A stretch of 64,000 nucleotides of DNA from positions 1,860,001-1,924,000 of the forward strand of contig NZ_JARRAH010000001.1 of NCBI RefSeq assembly GCF_030553305.1. The letters are read 5' to 3'. Source of the stretch: Halomarina ordinaria. GTDB lineage: Archaea; Halobacteriota; Halobacteria; Halobacteriales; Haloarculaceae. The notes below the pieces were generated by a model. The model did not search any database. It saw only the letters and a program-made list of their open reading frames with translations, and was not told the origin of the DNA. Below, in pieces: positions 17,622 through 25,392 of this stretch (position 1 is the stretch's first letter; every line of letters begins with the position of its first letter). The translations under genes and the position numbers were made by a program.

Positions 17622-18779
17622 TCACCCGGCGGCGCAGTTGTTCGGCCCGAGTTCGAGTTCGAACGCCTCCTCGTCGTCGACCGAGTCGCGCCCGAGGTTG
17701 ACCGCGATGACGCGTTCGTGGTTCGCCGGACGCGGCCCCATCCGGTCGAGGACGTACGCGACGAACGCCTCGCGGTCGCGGTCGAACGCGGGGAGACGCT
17801 CGCGCAGGTCGCCGAGGCGGGCGACGAACGGCCCCCGGACGGTGGCGTCCGGTTCGACGTGTCCCGGGGCGACGACCAGGTCGTCCGAGAGGGACGCGAA
17901 CCGGTCGGTGAGCGTCGCGTACAGCTCCCCGGCCATCGCCTCGGCGCCCTCGGCACCGGCTTCGAGGTCCGGCCGCGGAACGCGCTCGGTGAACAGGCCG
18001 TCGCCCGTGAGGAGGACGTCCCCCACCCGGTAGGCGGTCGTCTCGGTGGTGTGGCCGGGGGCGGCGACGGTATCGACCGGGACGCCGCCGACGTCGAACG
18101 CCTCGCCCGGGTCGAGCAGCGTGAACCGCTCGGGGTCGGCGAGACCGCGGTCGGTCTCGCCCGCGGGGAGGACGGGTTCGACACCCCGGTCGGCCAGGTC
18201 GCGGACGCCGCTGACGTGGTCGGCGTGGACGTGCGTGTCGAGCGCGTAGACGAGGTCGGCGCCGTGGTCGGCGGCGTCCGCGACGTACCGGTCGGCGAAC
18301 GCGCGCAGCGGGTCGACGACGGCCGCCTCGCCGTCGTCGACGACGAGATAGGCGACGCAACCGCTGGAGGGCCGGAGGTACTGGACGACGGTCGGGTCCT
18401 CCGAGACGACCGTGGACTCGTAGAGGCGCGCCCAGCCCTCCATCCCGCCGTCGAGGTTGACGCTATCGACGCCGACCTCGCGGAGGAGGGCCGCGACTTC
18501 GGCGCTGGCCTCGCCGCGCGGGCAGACCGCGACGACCGTCTCGTCGTCGGGTAACGCCGCGGCGAGGTCGGCGACGCCGTCGGTCGCCTGCGCCGCGACG
18601 AAGCGCATGTACGGAATCGCCGTGCTGGCGGGTGCGTCGATGCGCCACTCCTCTCTCTCGTCGCGGTTGCGTACGTCGAGGAGGTGGACCGACTCGCCGT
18701 CCACGAGGCGCTCGCGGAGCGTCGCGGCGTCGATACCGTCGCCCGCCTCGGTCGACGCGCTCGATGGGTCGCGGGCCAT
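17622..18779 (-). CDS. rhodanese / metallo-beta-lactamase fold fusion protein
   Basis: 385 residues from ATG 18779. Residues 15-125 are a rhodanese domain with active cysteine in VVAVCPRGEASAE and the LLDVRNRDEREEW opening. From about 135 a metallo-beta-lactamase domain follows, with the zinc motif THVHADHVSG and later GHTTETTAY and LTGDGLF. The order is the reverse of the common ETHE1-rhodanese proteins (lactamase first). Persulfide dioxygenase activity, oxidising glutathione-like persulfides to sulfite, is the best functional guess. In haloarchaea the thiol is probably gamma-glutamylcysteine. It is co-transcribed with the unknown gene downstream. Confidence 0.87.
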   Translation of the reverse strand: MARDPSSASTEAGDGIDAATLRERLVDGESVHLLDVRNRDEREEWRIDAPASTAIPYMRFVAAQATDGVADLAAALPDDETVVAVCPRGEASAEVAALLREVGVDSVNLDGGMEGWARLYESTVVSEDPTVVQYLRPSSGCVAYLVVDDGEAAVVDPLRAFADRYVADAADHGADLVYALDTHVHADHVSGVRDLADRGVEPVLPAGETDRGLADPERFTLLDPGEAFDVGGVPVDTVAAPGHTTETTAYRVGDVLLTGDGLFTERVPRPDLEAGAEGAEAMAGELYATLTDRFASLSDDLVVAPGHVEPDATVRGPFVARLGDLRERLPAFDRDREAFVAYVLDRMGPRPANHERVIAVNLGRDSVDDEEAFELELGPNNCAAG

Positions 18780-18871
18780 ACCCGCAGGTGGCGACCCGGA
18801 CCGATAAGCGCCGCGAGAGCTGTCGGTCCGTCTAGACGACTCTACATACGTCGGCGACCCGTTGGGGGGAC

Positions 18872-19501
18872 ATGGACCCCGACACGTTCGTTTCGACGGT
18901 CCGAGCGGAGTGCGCGACGGAACTCGACCGACTCGGGAGCGAGAAGGCGCTGGTCGCGACGACGGCGGCGCACCTCGACCGCGAGCACGTGCTGACCGCC
19001 GCCGCACGTGCCGAGCGGCGGGCGGCGACGACGTTCGAGACGTGGGCCGAAAGGGAGGACGAGGCGGCCGCTCGCGAGGCGTTCGAGCGGGTCGCCGACC
19101 GGGAGCGCCAGCACGCCGCGCGCGTCGAGGACCACCTCGACGGCGAGGTGGAGGCGACGGCCGACGCGCTCCACGAGCACCTCCGGGGCTGCGACTCGAC
19201 CGTCGAGCGCGCCGCCGCCGGGATGGTCGGGCGGTCGCTGGTGACCGATAGGACCTTCCTCCAGACCATCAACTTCTTCGTCAACGAGTCGGACGAGGCG
19301 GCGGCGAACCTGTTCCGGGAACTCCGCTCGGAGACCGACGAGCAGGTCGAGGACGGGGCGGCGCTCCTCGACGACCTGTGCGGGCGCGACGAGGACTGGG
19401 AGCGCGCGCGAGAGGCGGCCGTCGCCGTCGTGGAACTGGCCTACGAGGAGTACGCCGACGCGCTCGAAGGGATGGGCATCGACCCGCGGCCGGTCTGTTG
19501 A
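18872..19501 (+). CDS. rubrerythrin-like (ferritin-like) helical protein
   Basis: 209 residues, almost entirely helix. AARAERRAATTFETWAERED followed by ERVADRERQHAARVEDHLDG looks like a pair of ferritin-like helices with Glu and Glu-x-x-His residues that could bind a di-iron centre. The second half, with TINFFVNESDEAAANLFREL and VVELAYEEYADALEGMG, is helical too. It sits divergently 93 bases from the persulfide dioxygenase-like gene, and both could belong to redox stress defence. The metal ligands are not complete enough to be sure the site is functional. Confidence 0.55.
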   Translation: MDPDTFVSTVRAECATELDRLGSEKALVATTAAHLDREHVLTAAARAERRAATTFETWAEREDEAAAREAFERVADRERQHAARVEDHLDGEVEATADALHEHLRGCDSTVERAAAGMVGRSLVTDRTFLQTINFFVNESDEAAANLFRELRSETDEQVEDGAALLDDLCGRDEDWERAREAAVAVVELAYEEYADALEGMGIDPRPVC

Positions 19502-19509
19502 GCGGTCGG

Positions 19510-19624
19510 GGGGCGAACAGGCGACACGGCGGGCGCTCCACGGACCGCTGTGTCGCACACCCGCGGACGGTCCGTGGCCGGCGTCAGGGCACACCGGCGC
19601 TGGCCGCGCGCTCGTATATGAACG
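19510..19624. repeat. structured intergenic element, copy 1
   Basis: This lies between convergent genes. A perfect 10-bp inverted repeat, CCACGGACCG (19538-19547) with CGGTCCGTGG (19568-19577), encloses a 20-base loop holding the core GTCGCACACCCGCG. About 24 bases later comes TGGCCGCG and then CTCGTATATGAACG. The same core, loop length and tail occur at 61767-61874 with a different stem. The CAGGCGAC opening is also shared. The element is probably a structured RNA or a small dispersed repeat. I see no protein coding. Confidence 0.6.
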
Positions 19625-19630
19625 CTCGCC

Positions 19631-20047
19631 TCACTGTTCGGGCGGGTCGTCCTGGAAGACGACGACGGCGTCGCGGAACGCCTCGGGGACGCGCGTCGAC
19701 CCGTCCGCGTCGACGGCGACGTGGACGACGTGGCCCTCGGCGAGCGTCGCGCCGTCGCGCTTGCGGCGTGCGCGGTAGGCGAAACGAACGCTCGACTCCC
19801 CGATGGCCTCGACGCGACAGGCGTTGACGACGACGTCCTCGAAGCGCGCCGGCGCGCGGTAGTCGAGGTCGACGTGCGCGACGTGGACGTCCCAGTCGGC
19901 GGCGCGCATGGTGTCGTAGTCGTAGCCGATAGCCCGGAGGAAGGCGTTGACCGTCTCGTCCTGGAAGGTGACGTACTCGCCGTAGAAGACGACGCCCTGC
20001 TGGTCGGTCTCTGCGAAGCGCACGCGGTTCTCGTAGACGTCGTGCAT
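19631..20047 (-). CDS. acyl-CoA thioesterase, hot-dog fold (YbgC/4HBT type)
   Basis: 138 residues from ATG 20047. The opening NRVRFAETDQQGVVFYGEYV has the catalytic Asp of 4-hydroxybenzoyl-CoA thioesterases in its usual place (the D in TDxxGxVxxxxY). Hot-dog strands follow: VHVAHVDLDYRAPARFEDVV and SSVRFAYRARRKRDG. Length matches a single hot-dog domain, which would dimerise or tetramerise. It hydrolyses acyl-CoA thioesters in the cytoplasm, chain-length preference unknown. It is separated from the upstream gene by 44 bases on the same strand. Confidence 0.87.
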   Translation of the reverse strand: MHDVYENRVRFAETDQQGVVFYGEYVTFQDETVNAFLRAIGYDYDTMRAADWDVHVAHVDLDYRAPARFEDVVVNACRVEAIGESSVRFAYRARRKRDGATLAEGHVVHVAVDADGSTRVPEAFRDAVVVFQDDPPEQ

Positions 20048-20091
20048 ACGCGGAGACGGCCCGCCGCCGTGATAGCTGTTGGCTCGGTCGG

Positions 20092-20460
20092 TCAGTTCGT
20101 CTCGGTGCGCGGCCCCCACGCGCGCACGGCCTCGATGGCGCGTCGGGAGAACTCCTCTTCCGAAATGTCGCCGGCGTCGAGCGCCCGCAGCCACTCCTCG
20201 CGCACCTCCCAGGTCCCGTGGACGACGCCGTCGGGGTTCGTGACCGTCGCGCCGACGTTCTGGGGGTCCCACCCCTCGAACTCGCGGAGTGAGACGACGA
20301 CGGTGCCCACCTGTCGGGGCGGGACGCCGCCGGTCGGGAGGACCGTCTCGTAGACCAGTTCGAGCGTCCCGTCGACGCACCCCGCGTCCGTCAGGTAGAC
20401 GTTCTGGCTCATGAGGTGCTCTTCGAGGTGCTCGTACAGCGCCTCGTCGATGCCGGGCAT
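20092..20460 (-). CDS. conserved haloarchaeal protein of unknown function
   Basis: 122 residues from ATG 20460. I do not recognise a functional domain. It is soluble and acidic. The N-terminal helix MPGIDEALYEHLEEHLMSQN is followed by a beta-rich stretch with GTLELVYETVLPTGGVPPRQ and VGTVVVSLREFEG, and by a C-terminal helical part (WEVREEWLRALDAGDISEEE). No cysteine cluster or signal peptide is visible. It lies between a Tat lipoprotein gene (51 bases upstream) and the thioesterase gene, all on the minus strand, so a loose operon is possible. Confidence 0.72.
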   Translation of the reverse strand: MPGIDEALYEHLEEHLMSQNVYLTDAGCVDGTLELVYETVLPTGGVPPRQVGTVVVSLREFEGWDPQNVGATVTNPDGVVHGTWEVREEWLRALDAGDISEEEFSRRAIEAVRAWGPRTETN

Positions 20461-20511
20461 ACTCGTCCGTCGGCGGCCGGCGGATTAAGCGTGCGGCTCT
20501 CGGTTCGGACG

Positions 20512-21303
20512 TCAGCCCTCGACGTGTAGGGGGCGCTCGATGCGACCGCCCATCCACTCCACGAGGACGGCGCTCGTCCCGGCGGCGGGTGCGGTGAGCG
20601 AGAGGGTGGTGCGGACGGGTCGACCGGCCGGGAGGTCGACGCGTTCGACGCGGCCGGCGAGCGAGTCGGCGGTCGCGACGACGGCGAGGGGTTCCGCGCG
20701 CCCACCGAGGCGGGCGGCGGTGACCGCCACGGGGAAGGGCTCCCCCCGCTCGACGCGGTCGGGGACGCGAACGTCCCGGACCTGGACGGCGGGCGGGTCG
20801 TTCAGTAGGTCGAGCGTCGCCCCGTCGACGGGCCACTCGGCGACCGGGTCGCCGGCCTCGAACCGGACGACTGCGGCCGACTCGACCGCGCGCGTCGTCG
20901 GCACGGGGAAGACGAGCGCCCAGTCGCCGCCGACGACTCGACCCGCGCCGTAGACGACCTCGGGTGGGGGTCTGACCGCCTCTGCGGGGACGGGCGCGCG
21001 GCCGTCGAGCACGAGGCCGTACTGCTCGGGTGGCGGTGCCTCGCGCTCGCCGCGCACGTCGACCCACGCGAGGAGGAACTGGGTGTGGGGGGCGCTCCGA
21101 ATCGCGGGGGCGGTGGACTCGTCGAGGACGTACGCGGCGTAGGGGTGGACCCGGTCGACGCGGGGGGTCGCCTCGTCGAGGGTCGCTCGCTCGCCGAGCG
21201 AGAGGGTGGTCGGGTCGGGGCTCCCGGCGGCGAGACAGCCGGCGAGCGCGCCGGTGGCCGCCGCGACGACCCCGGAGCGGAGGAACGACCGACGGGTCGA
21301 CAT
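20512..21303 (-). CDS. Tat-exported lipoprotein of unknown function
   Basis: 263 residues. The signal peptide is clear: a twin-arginine motif in TRRSFLRSG, a hydrophobic stretch and the lipobox ALAGC ending at C22, so the mature protein should be lipid-anchored outside the membrane. The rest has alternating beta-like segments (PHTQFLLAWVDVRGE, WALVFPVPTTRAVESAAVVR) that suggest two Ig-like or similar sandwich domains. I find no catalytic motif. The gene has no obvious operon partner beyond the small protein gene downstream. Confidence 0.8.
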   Translation of the reverse strand: MSTRRSFLRSGVVAAATGALAGCLAAGSPDPTTLSLGERATLDEATPRVDRVHPYAAYVLDESTAPAIRSAPHTQFLLAWVDVRGEREAPPPEQYGLVLDGRAPVPAEAVRPPPEVVYGAGRVVGGDWALVFPVPTTRAVESAAVVRFEAGDPVAEWPVDGATLDLLNDPPAVQVRDVRVPDRVERGEPFPVAVTAARLGGRAEPLAVVATADSLAGRVERVDLPAGRPVRTTLSLTAPAAGTSAVLVEWMGGRIERPLHVEG

Positions 21304-21336
21304 GGACGGAGGCTACGGTGAACGTGGCATAAGCTT

Positions 21337-21924
21337 TCAGGAATCGAGAGAGTACGTATCCCGTACCGTTTCCGCGAGCAGGCCGTCGCGCCGGAGGGCG
21401 ATGTAGACGACGACGAAGGGGTCGGCGGCCGGGTCGAGGACGAACACGTCGTACGGCGGGTCGGCGCCCTCGATGCGGGCGACGAGGGGGTCGAGCGGGC
21501 GGAGGCCGTCCTCGAACTCGGCGAAGAGGTCGCGCTCGCCGGCCTGTTCGGCGAAGACGTAGAGCACGCCGTTGACGTCGCCGTCGGTGTTCCGGGTGAG
21601 GTGGGCGTTCATCGCCTCGCCGGCGCGGTCGGCCTCGGCCCAGCAGTCGAGCGCCGCCTGGAAGGTCGGCGAGACGTCACGAGCGAACGAGAAGTGCGTT
21701 TCGGTGAGACGGTCGAGGGCGACGAACCGGGGGCGCTCGCCGTCCCAGTCGAACGTCGCGCGGACGGTGTTGCCCGGTTCGAGCGCGGCGACGCGGTCGG
21801 CGAGCGGGTCGTCGTACCCCGCGCGCTCGACGTAGACGGGGTCCGCCGTCTCGGTGTCGAGCAGGAGGAACTCGTCGTCCGCGCGGGTGCTCCGGAGGAC
21901 GCGGTAGACCGCGGAGTCGCTCAT
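21337..21924 (-). CDS. conserved haloarchaeal protein (DUF6663-like)
   Basis: 195 residues from ATG 21924. The N-terminal half is a beta-rich module: YRVLRSTRADDEFLLLDTET, then PVYVERAGYDDPLADRV, then GNTVRATFDWDGERPRFVAL. The C-terminal half is helical and ends in a hydrophobic strand (DPFVVVYIALRR). I associate this pattern with a haloarchaeal family called DUF6663, from memory. No function is known to me. It lies in a minus-strand run between the lipoprotein gene and a DUF1232 membrane protein gene (46 bases upstream). Confidence 0.75.
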   Translation of the reverse strand: MSDSAVYRVLRSTRADDEFLLLDTETADPVYVERAGYDDPLADRVAALEPGNTVRATFDWDGERPRFVALDRLTETHFSFARDVSPTFQAALDCWAEADRAGEAMNAHLTRNTDGDVNGVLYVFAEQAGERDLFAEFEDGLRPLDPLVARIEGADPPYDVFVLDPAADPFVVVYIALRRDGLLAETVRDTYSLDS

Positions 21925-21970
21925 CGGCGGGCGTTGGTGGCCGGGCGTTGTGTGGCTGTCGGGTCGTCGC

Positions 21971-22324
21971 TCAGAGCCAGCCGAGCCACCGGACGACGAG
22001 GACGGCCCCGACGAGCGACAGCGCGAGCGCGCTCGCCACCAGCCCCGCCGCCAGCCACACCCGGTCGCGGGCCGCCTCGCGGTGCTCCTCGACGACGGCG
22101 TCGGGGACGACGTGGCCGACGCCCCGCTGGACGAGGACGCCGAACAGCAGGTCGTCGCCCCACCCGAGGAGGGGGATGGCGTCGGGCAGGAGGTCGACCG
22201 GGACGACGAGGTACGCGGCGGCGAGCGCGACGAGCGCGGCGACGCGGTTCGGCGTTCGCCGGTCGAGGGCGACCCGGACCAGCACGTACGCCTCGACGAC
22301 GACCGTGGTGAGACGGCGGAGCAT
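21971..22324 (-). CDS. YkvA/DUF1232 family membrane protein
   Basis: 117 residues from ATG 22324. The defining DUF1232 motif is plain: YLVVPVDLLPDAIPLLGWGD continuing DLLFGVLV, that is Tyr-x3-Pro-x-Asp-x-x-Pro-Asp-x-Ile-Pro-x-x-Gly-x-x-Asp-Asp. A second membrane segment, LVASALALSLVGAVLVVRWL, closes the protein. Family members are small membrane proteins of unknown role. The gene is divergent from the BtuF-like gene across about 104 bases. Confidence 0.85.
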   Translation of the reverse strand: MLRRLTTVVVEAYVLVRVALDRRTPNRVAALVALAAAYLVVPVDLLPDAIPLLGWGDDLLFGVLVQRGVGHVVPDAVVEEHREAARDRVWLAAGLVASALALSLVGAVLVVRWLGWL

Positions 22325-22428
22325 CGCCTCCGGGTAGCAGGTGCGCGCCCTTGAGGGGTGCGCCGGCGGGTGCGCCGCGCCCCCGCACCGCCGGCGGGGT
22401 TTAGTCGCTCGCGCCCCTCTCGACGACC

Positions 22429-23337
22429 ATGCGCATCGTCTCGCTGCTCCCCTCGGCGACGGAGATCGTCTACGCGCTCGGCCTCGAACCCGTGGCGGTG
22501 TCCCACGAGTGCGACTACCCGCCCGAGGCGAGCGAGAAGCCGGCCGTGAACGCGACGCGAATCGACCCGACGGCGTCGAGCGCCGACATCGACGCACAGG
22601 TGCTCGACGCCGAACGCGAGGGCGAGGGGGTCTACGACATCGACCTCGACGTCCTCGCGGCGGCCGACCCCGACCTCATCGTCACGCAGGGGCTGTGCGA
22701 CGTCTGCGCCGTCGACGAGGTGGTCGTCGAGGAGGCCGTCGAGGAACTCGACCTCGACTGTCGCATCCTGACGACCGACCCCCACAGCCTCGCGGACGTG
22801 TTCGACGACATCCGACGTGTCGGACGCGCGACCGGGCGCGAGGGCCACGCCGACCAGCTGGTGTCGGAACTCCGCGCGGGCGTCGACGCCGTCCGCGACG
22901 TGACCGCCGGCGTCGAGGAGCGCCCCGAGGTGGCTGTCCTCGACTGGCTCGACCCCGTGATGACGGCGGGCCACTGGGTGCCGGAACTGGTCGAGTACGC
23001 CGGTGGCGACCCGCTGTTCGCGGGGGACGCCTCCGTCCCGCGCGAGTGGGCGGCGATTCGCGAGGCCGACCCGGACGTCCTCGTCGCCGCTCCCTGCGGC
23101 TTCGACCTCGACCAGACCGCGGCGAACCTGGGCGGCCTCACCGACCGTCCCGGGTGGGACGACCTGACGGCCGTCCGCGAGGGGCGCGCCTACGCCCTCG
23201 ACGGCCATCACTACCTCAACCGGCCGGGGCCGCGCCTCGTCGACACCCTGGAGTACCTCGCCGCGCTGATTCACCCGGACCTGTTCGAGGCGCCGCCGGG
23301 CGACGTCGCGCGACCGCTGGCGCGCGTCACCGCCTGA
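22429..23337 (+). CDS. cobalamin-binding (BtuF-like) protein without signal peptide
   Basis: 302 residues. It opens directly with the periplasmic-binding fold (MRIVSLLPSATEIVYALGL) and has SHECDYPPEA, DPDLIVTQGLCDVCAVDE, LDWLDPVMTAGHWVPELVEY, AGGDPLF and VLVAAPCGFDLDQTA. These match the BtuF/FecB family group that binds corrinoids. No signal peptide, lipobox or transmembrane anchor is present, so the protein would stay in the cytoplasm. No BtuCD-like permease or ATPase lies nearby. A role in cytoplasmic cobamide handling is a reasonable inference. The JAMM gene starts nine bases after its stop. Confidence 0.82.
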   Translation: MRIVSLLPSATEIVYALGLEPVAVSHECDYPPEASEKPAVNATRIDPTASSADIDAQVLDAEREGEGVYDIDLDVLAAADPDLIVTQGLCDVCAVDEVVVEEAVEELDLDCRILTTDPHSLADVFDDIRRVGRATGREGHADQLVSELRAGVDAVRDVTAGVEERPEVAVLDWLDPVMTAGHWVPELVEYAGGDPLFAGDASVPREWAAIREADPDVLVAAPCGFDLDQTAANLGGLTDRPGWDDLTAVREGRAYALDGHHYLNRPGPRLVDTLEYLAALIHPDLFEAPPGDVARPLARVTA

Positions 23338-23346
23338 GCGAGCGCG

Positions 23347-23739
23347 ATGTTCGAACTCGCACGAGCGACGCGAGCCGCCCTCCTCGACCACGCGAGCGAG
23401 GGGGCTCCCGAGGAGGTCTGTGGCGTCCTCGGCGGCGTGGTCGAGGAGGAGTCGATACGGGCGACGACGCACGTCCCCGTCGAGAACGTCGCCCGGACGC
23501 CGGAGACGCGCTACGAACTCGACCCGGCGGCTCAGCTGGCGGCGATGGAACGCATCGAAGACGAGGGACGGGCGGTCGTCGGGTTCTACCACTCCCACCC
23601 GCGCGGGCCGACCGGGCCGAGCGCGACCGACGCGGCGCAGGCGACGTGGCCGGGGATGCGCTACGTCATCGTCGTTCCCGACGAGTCGTTCGTCGGCTGC
23701 TGGCTGTGGGACGGCGAGGCGTTCGAGCGCGAGACGTGA
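23347..23739 (+). CDS. JAMM/MPN+ metalloprotease (desampylase-like)
   Basis: 130 residues. All JAMM metal and catalytic residues are present: Glu23 in PEEVCG, then H83-S-H85-P with Ser93 and Asp96 at the required spacing (HxHx7Sx2D). This is the minimal archaeal MPN+ domain, the size of Haloferax JAMM1, which cleaves ubiquitin-like SAMPs from proteins. Its stop is immediately followed by the stop of the E1-like ubaA gene on the other strand. That supports a role in SAMP removal or sulfur-carrier processing. Substrate choice is inference. Confidence 0.88.
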   Translation: MFELARATRAALLDHASEGAPEEVCGVLGGVVEEESIRATTHVPVENVARTPETRYELDPAAQLAAMERIEDEGRAVVGFYHSHPRGPTGPSATDAAQATWPGMRYVIVVPDESFVGCWLWDGEAFERET

Positions 23740-24564
23740 CTACTCGGCGGGAATCGAGCAGGTCTCCTCGTACGCCACGTCGTGGACCGACTCGATGCGG
23801 GGGTCCTCCCCGCAGACCGGGCAGTCGGGGTTCTTGCGTATCTCGACGGTCTCGAACGTCATGTCGCCGGCGTCGTAGAGGACGAGCCGACCGTCGAGCG
23901 TCTCGCCGTAGCCGAGCGCGAGCTTCATCGCCTCGGTCGCCTGGATACAGCCGACCGTTCCCGGGAGGACGCCGAGGACGCCCGCCTCGGCACAGCTCGG
24001 GACCGTCCCCGCCGGGGGCGCCTCGGGGAAGATACACCGGTAGCAGGGGGAGTCCTCGCGCGCCTCGAAGGTCGTCACCTGCCCCTCGAAGCGGAGGATG
24101 GCGCCGTGCGAGAAGGGGACGCCCGCGAGCGTACAGGCGTCGTTGACGAGGTAGCGCGTGGCGAAGTTGTCCGAGCCGTCGACGACCACGTCGTAGTCGG
24201 CGATGAGCGACTCGACGTTCTCCTCGGTGACGCGCGTCTCGTGGGGCTCGACGGTGATATCGGGGTTCTGTCGGGCGACGAAGTCGGCGGCGGAGTCGAC
24301 CTTCGGGCGGCCCACGTCGGCGTCGGCGTGGATGACCTGCCGCTGGAGGTTGGACCGTTCGACCACGTCGTCGTCGGCGATGCCGAGCGTCCCGACGCCG
24401 GCGGCGGCGAGGTACTGGATGACCGGCGAGCCGAGGCCACCCGCGCCGATGCAGAGCACCCGCGCGTCGAGCAGCGCCGCCTGCCCGTCGGGTCCGACCT
24501 CGTCCATGATGATGTGCCGGGAGTACCGGTCGAGCTGTTCGGGCGAGAGTGCGAGGTCAGCCAT
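23740..24564 (-). CDS. ubaA: UbaA, E1-like SAMP-activating enzyme (ThiF/MoeB/HesA family)
   Basis: 274 residues from ATG 24564. An in-frame ATG two codons earlier is possible but less typical. Features: SRHIIMDEVGPDGQ at the N-terminus, adenylation loop CIGAGGLGSPVIQYL, the DDDVVERSNLQRQ block, DGSDNFATRYLVND, zinc pairs CYRC (174-177) and CPVC near the end, and the active-site cysteine C191 in PSCAEAGVLGVLPG. In Haloferax the single UbaA adenylates SAMP1/2 for protein conjugation, tRNA thiolation and molybdopterin synthesis. It abuts the JAMM protease gene tail to tail. Confidence 0.93.
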   Translation of the reverse strand: MADLALSPEQLDRYSRHIIMDEVGPDGQAALLDARVLCIGAGGLGSPVIQYLAAAGVGTLGIADDDVVERSNLQRQVIHADADVGRPKVDSAADFVARQNPDITVEPHETRVTEENVESLIADYDVVVDGSDNFATRYLVNDACTLAGVPFSHGAILRFEGQVTTFEAREDSPCYRCIFPEAPPAGTVPSCAEAGVLGVLPGTVGCIQATEAMKLALGYGETLDGRLVLYDAGDMTFETVEIRKNPDCPVCGEDPRIESVHDVAYEETCSIPAE

Positions 24565-24609
24565 ACACACACCAGGTGACGACGGAGAATAAGCGCGGGG
24601 GTGCCGTCC

Positions 24610-24951
24610 CTACTCCTCCGGGGGCCGCCCCCGGCCCCCGCCGCGGGCGAACAGGAGGAGGGCGAAGGCCAGCGGCGACAGGACGGCCAGCACGACGGCG
24701 AGGAACGCGAGTACGAAGTTCAGGCCGGGGGCGAACGGTTCGCTCTCACCCTCGTCGTCGTTCTCGCCCTCGCCGTCGTTCTCGCCCTCCCCACCGCCGT
24801 CGTTCTCACCCTCACCTTCGCTCGCGTTGGTGCCACTCTCGTTGCCCTGGGCGGCCGCGGTGGCGCTGGCGGCGGCCGTCGCGGCGACGACCCCCGCCCC
24901 GGCCCCCGCACGCAGGAAGGCGCGTCGTCCGACCCGGTCGTTCTCGGTCAC
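24610..24951 (-). CDS. small Tat-exported, C-terminally anchored protein
   Basis: 113 residues. An N-terminal Tat motif (GRRAFLRAG) and hydrophobic stretch end at an Ala-rich cleavage site near SATAAAQG. A low-complexity linker of Glu, Gly, Asn and Asp repeats (about residues 37-70) follows. A single hydrophobic helix, LNFVLAFLAVVLAVLSPLAF, ends in a short basic tail. The repeat in the linker is visible in DNA as multiple GAGGGCGAGAACGACGG units. Function is unknown. It sits 45 bases upstream of ubaA on the same strand. Confidence 0.7.
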   Translation of the reverse strand: MTENDRVGRRAFLRAGAGAGVVAATAAASATAAAQGNESGTNASEGEGENDGGGEGENDGEGENDDEGESEPFAPGLNFVLAFLAVVLAVLSPLAFALLLFARGGGRGRPPEE

Positions 24952-25033
24952 GAGTGGAGGGGTTCACGCCCGGCGCACATGAGCGTTGCCGCGAGCGAAC
25001 AGTTACGGTCCCGGCGCGAGAGGTCGAGACGCC

Positions 25034-25345
25034 ATGACGACCAAGATTGTGTTCGGTCTCAACCGGACGGAGGGGATGGACCGCGAGGAGTTCGAGCGCT
25101 ACTACCTGGAGGAGCACGCACCGATGGCCGAGGAGATGCCGAACGTCGAGCGCTACACCGTCGCGTTCGCCGACGAGGGGGCGCCCTACGACGCGCTGGC
25201 GGAGGTGTTCTTCGCCGACCGCGAGGCGCTCGACGCGGCGCTCGACAGCGAGGCGGGCCGGGCCGCCGGCGCCGACATCGCCAACTTCGCCGACACCGAC
25301 GACGTGCTCCAGCTGGTCGCCGAGGAGACCGTCGTCGTCGACTGA
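25034..25345 (+). CDS. EthD family protein
   Basis: 103 residues from ATG 25034. A single ferredoxin-like EthD/dimeric alpha-beta barrel domain: KIVFGLNRTEGMDREEFERY, then the motif YYLEEHAPMAEEMPNVERYT, then DALAEVFFADREALDAAL. Members are small dimeric proteins, some linked to P450-dependent ether degradation, but most, like this one, sit alone and have no known substrate. It is divergent from the small Tat protein gene and 48 bases before an MFS gene. Confidence 0.85.
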   Translation: MTTKIVFGLNRTEGMDREEFERYYLEEHAPMAEEMPNVERYTVAFADEGAPYDALAEVFFADREALDAALDSEAGRAAGADIANFADTDDVLQLVAEETVVVD

Positions 25346-25392
25346 CCGGTCGGTTTCGCAACCGCTTTTTCGGGACCACCCAGACCCGGTGT

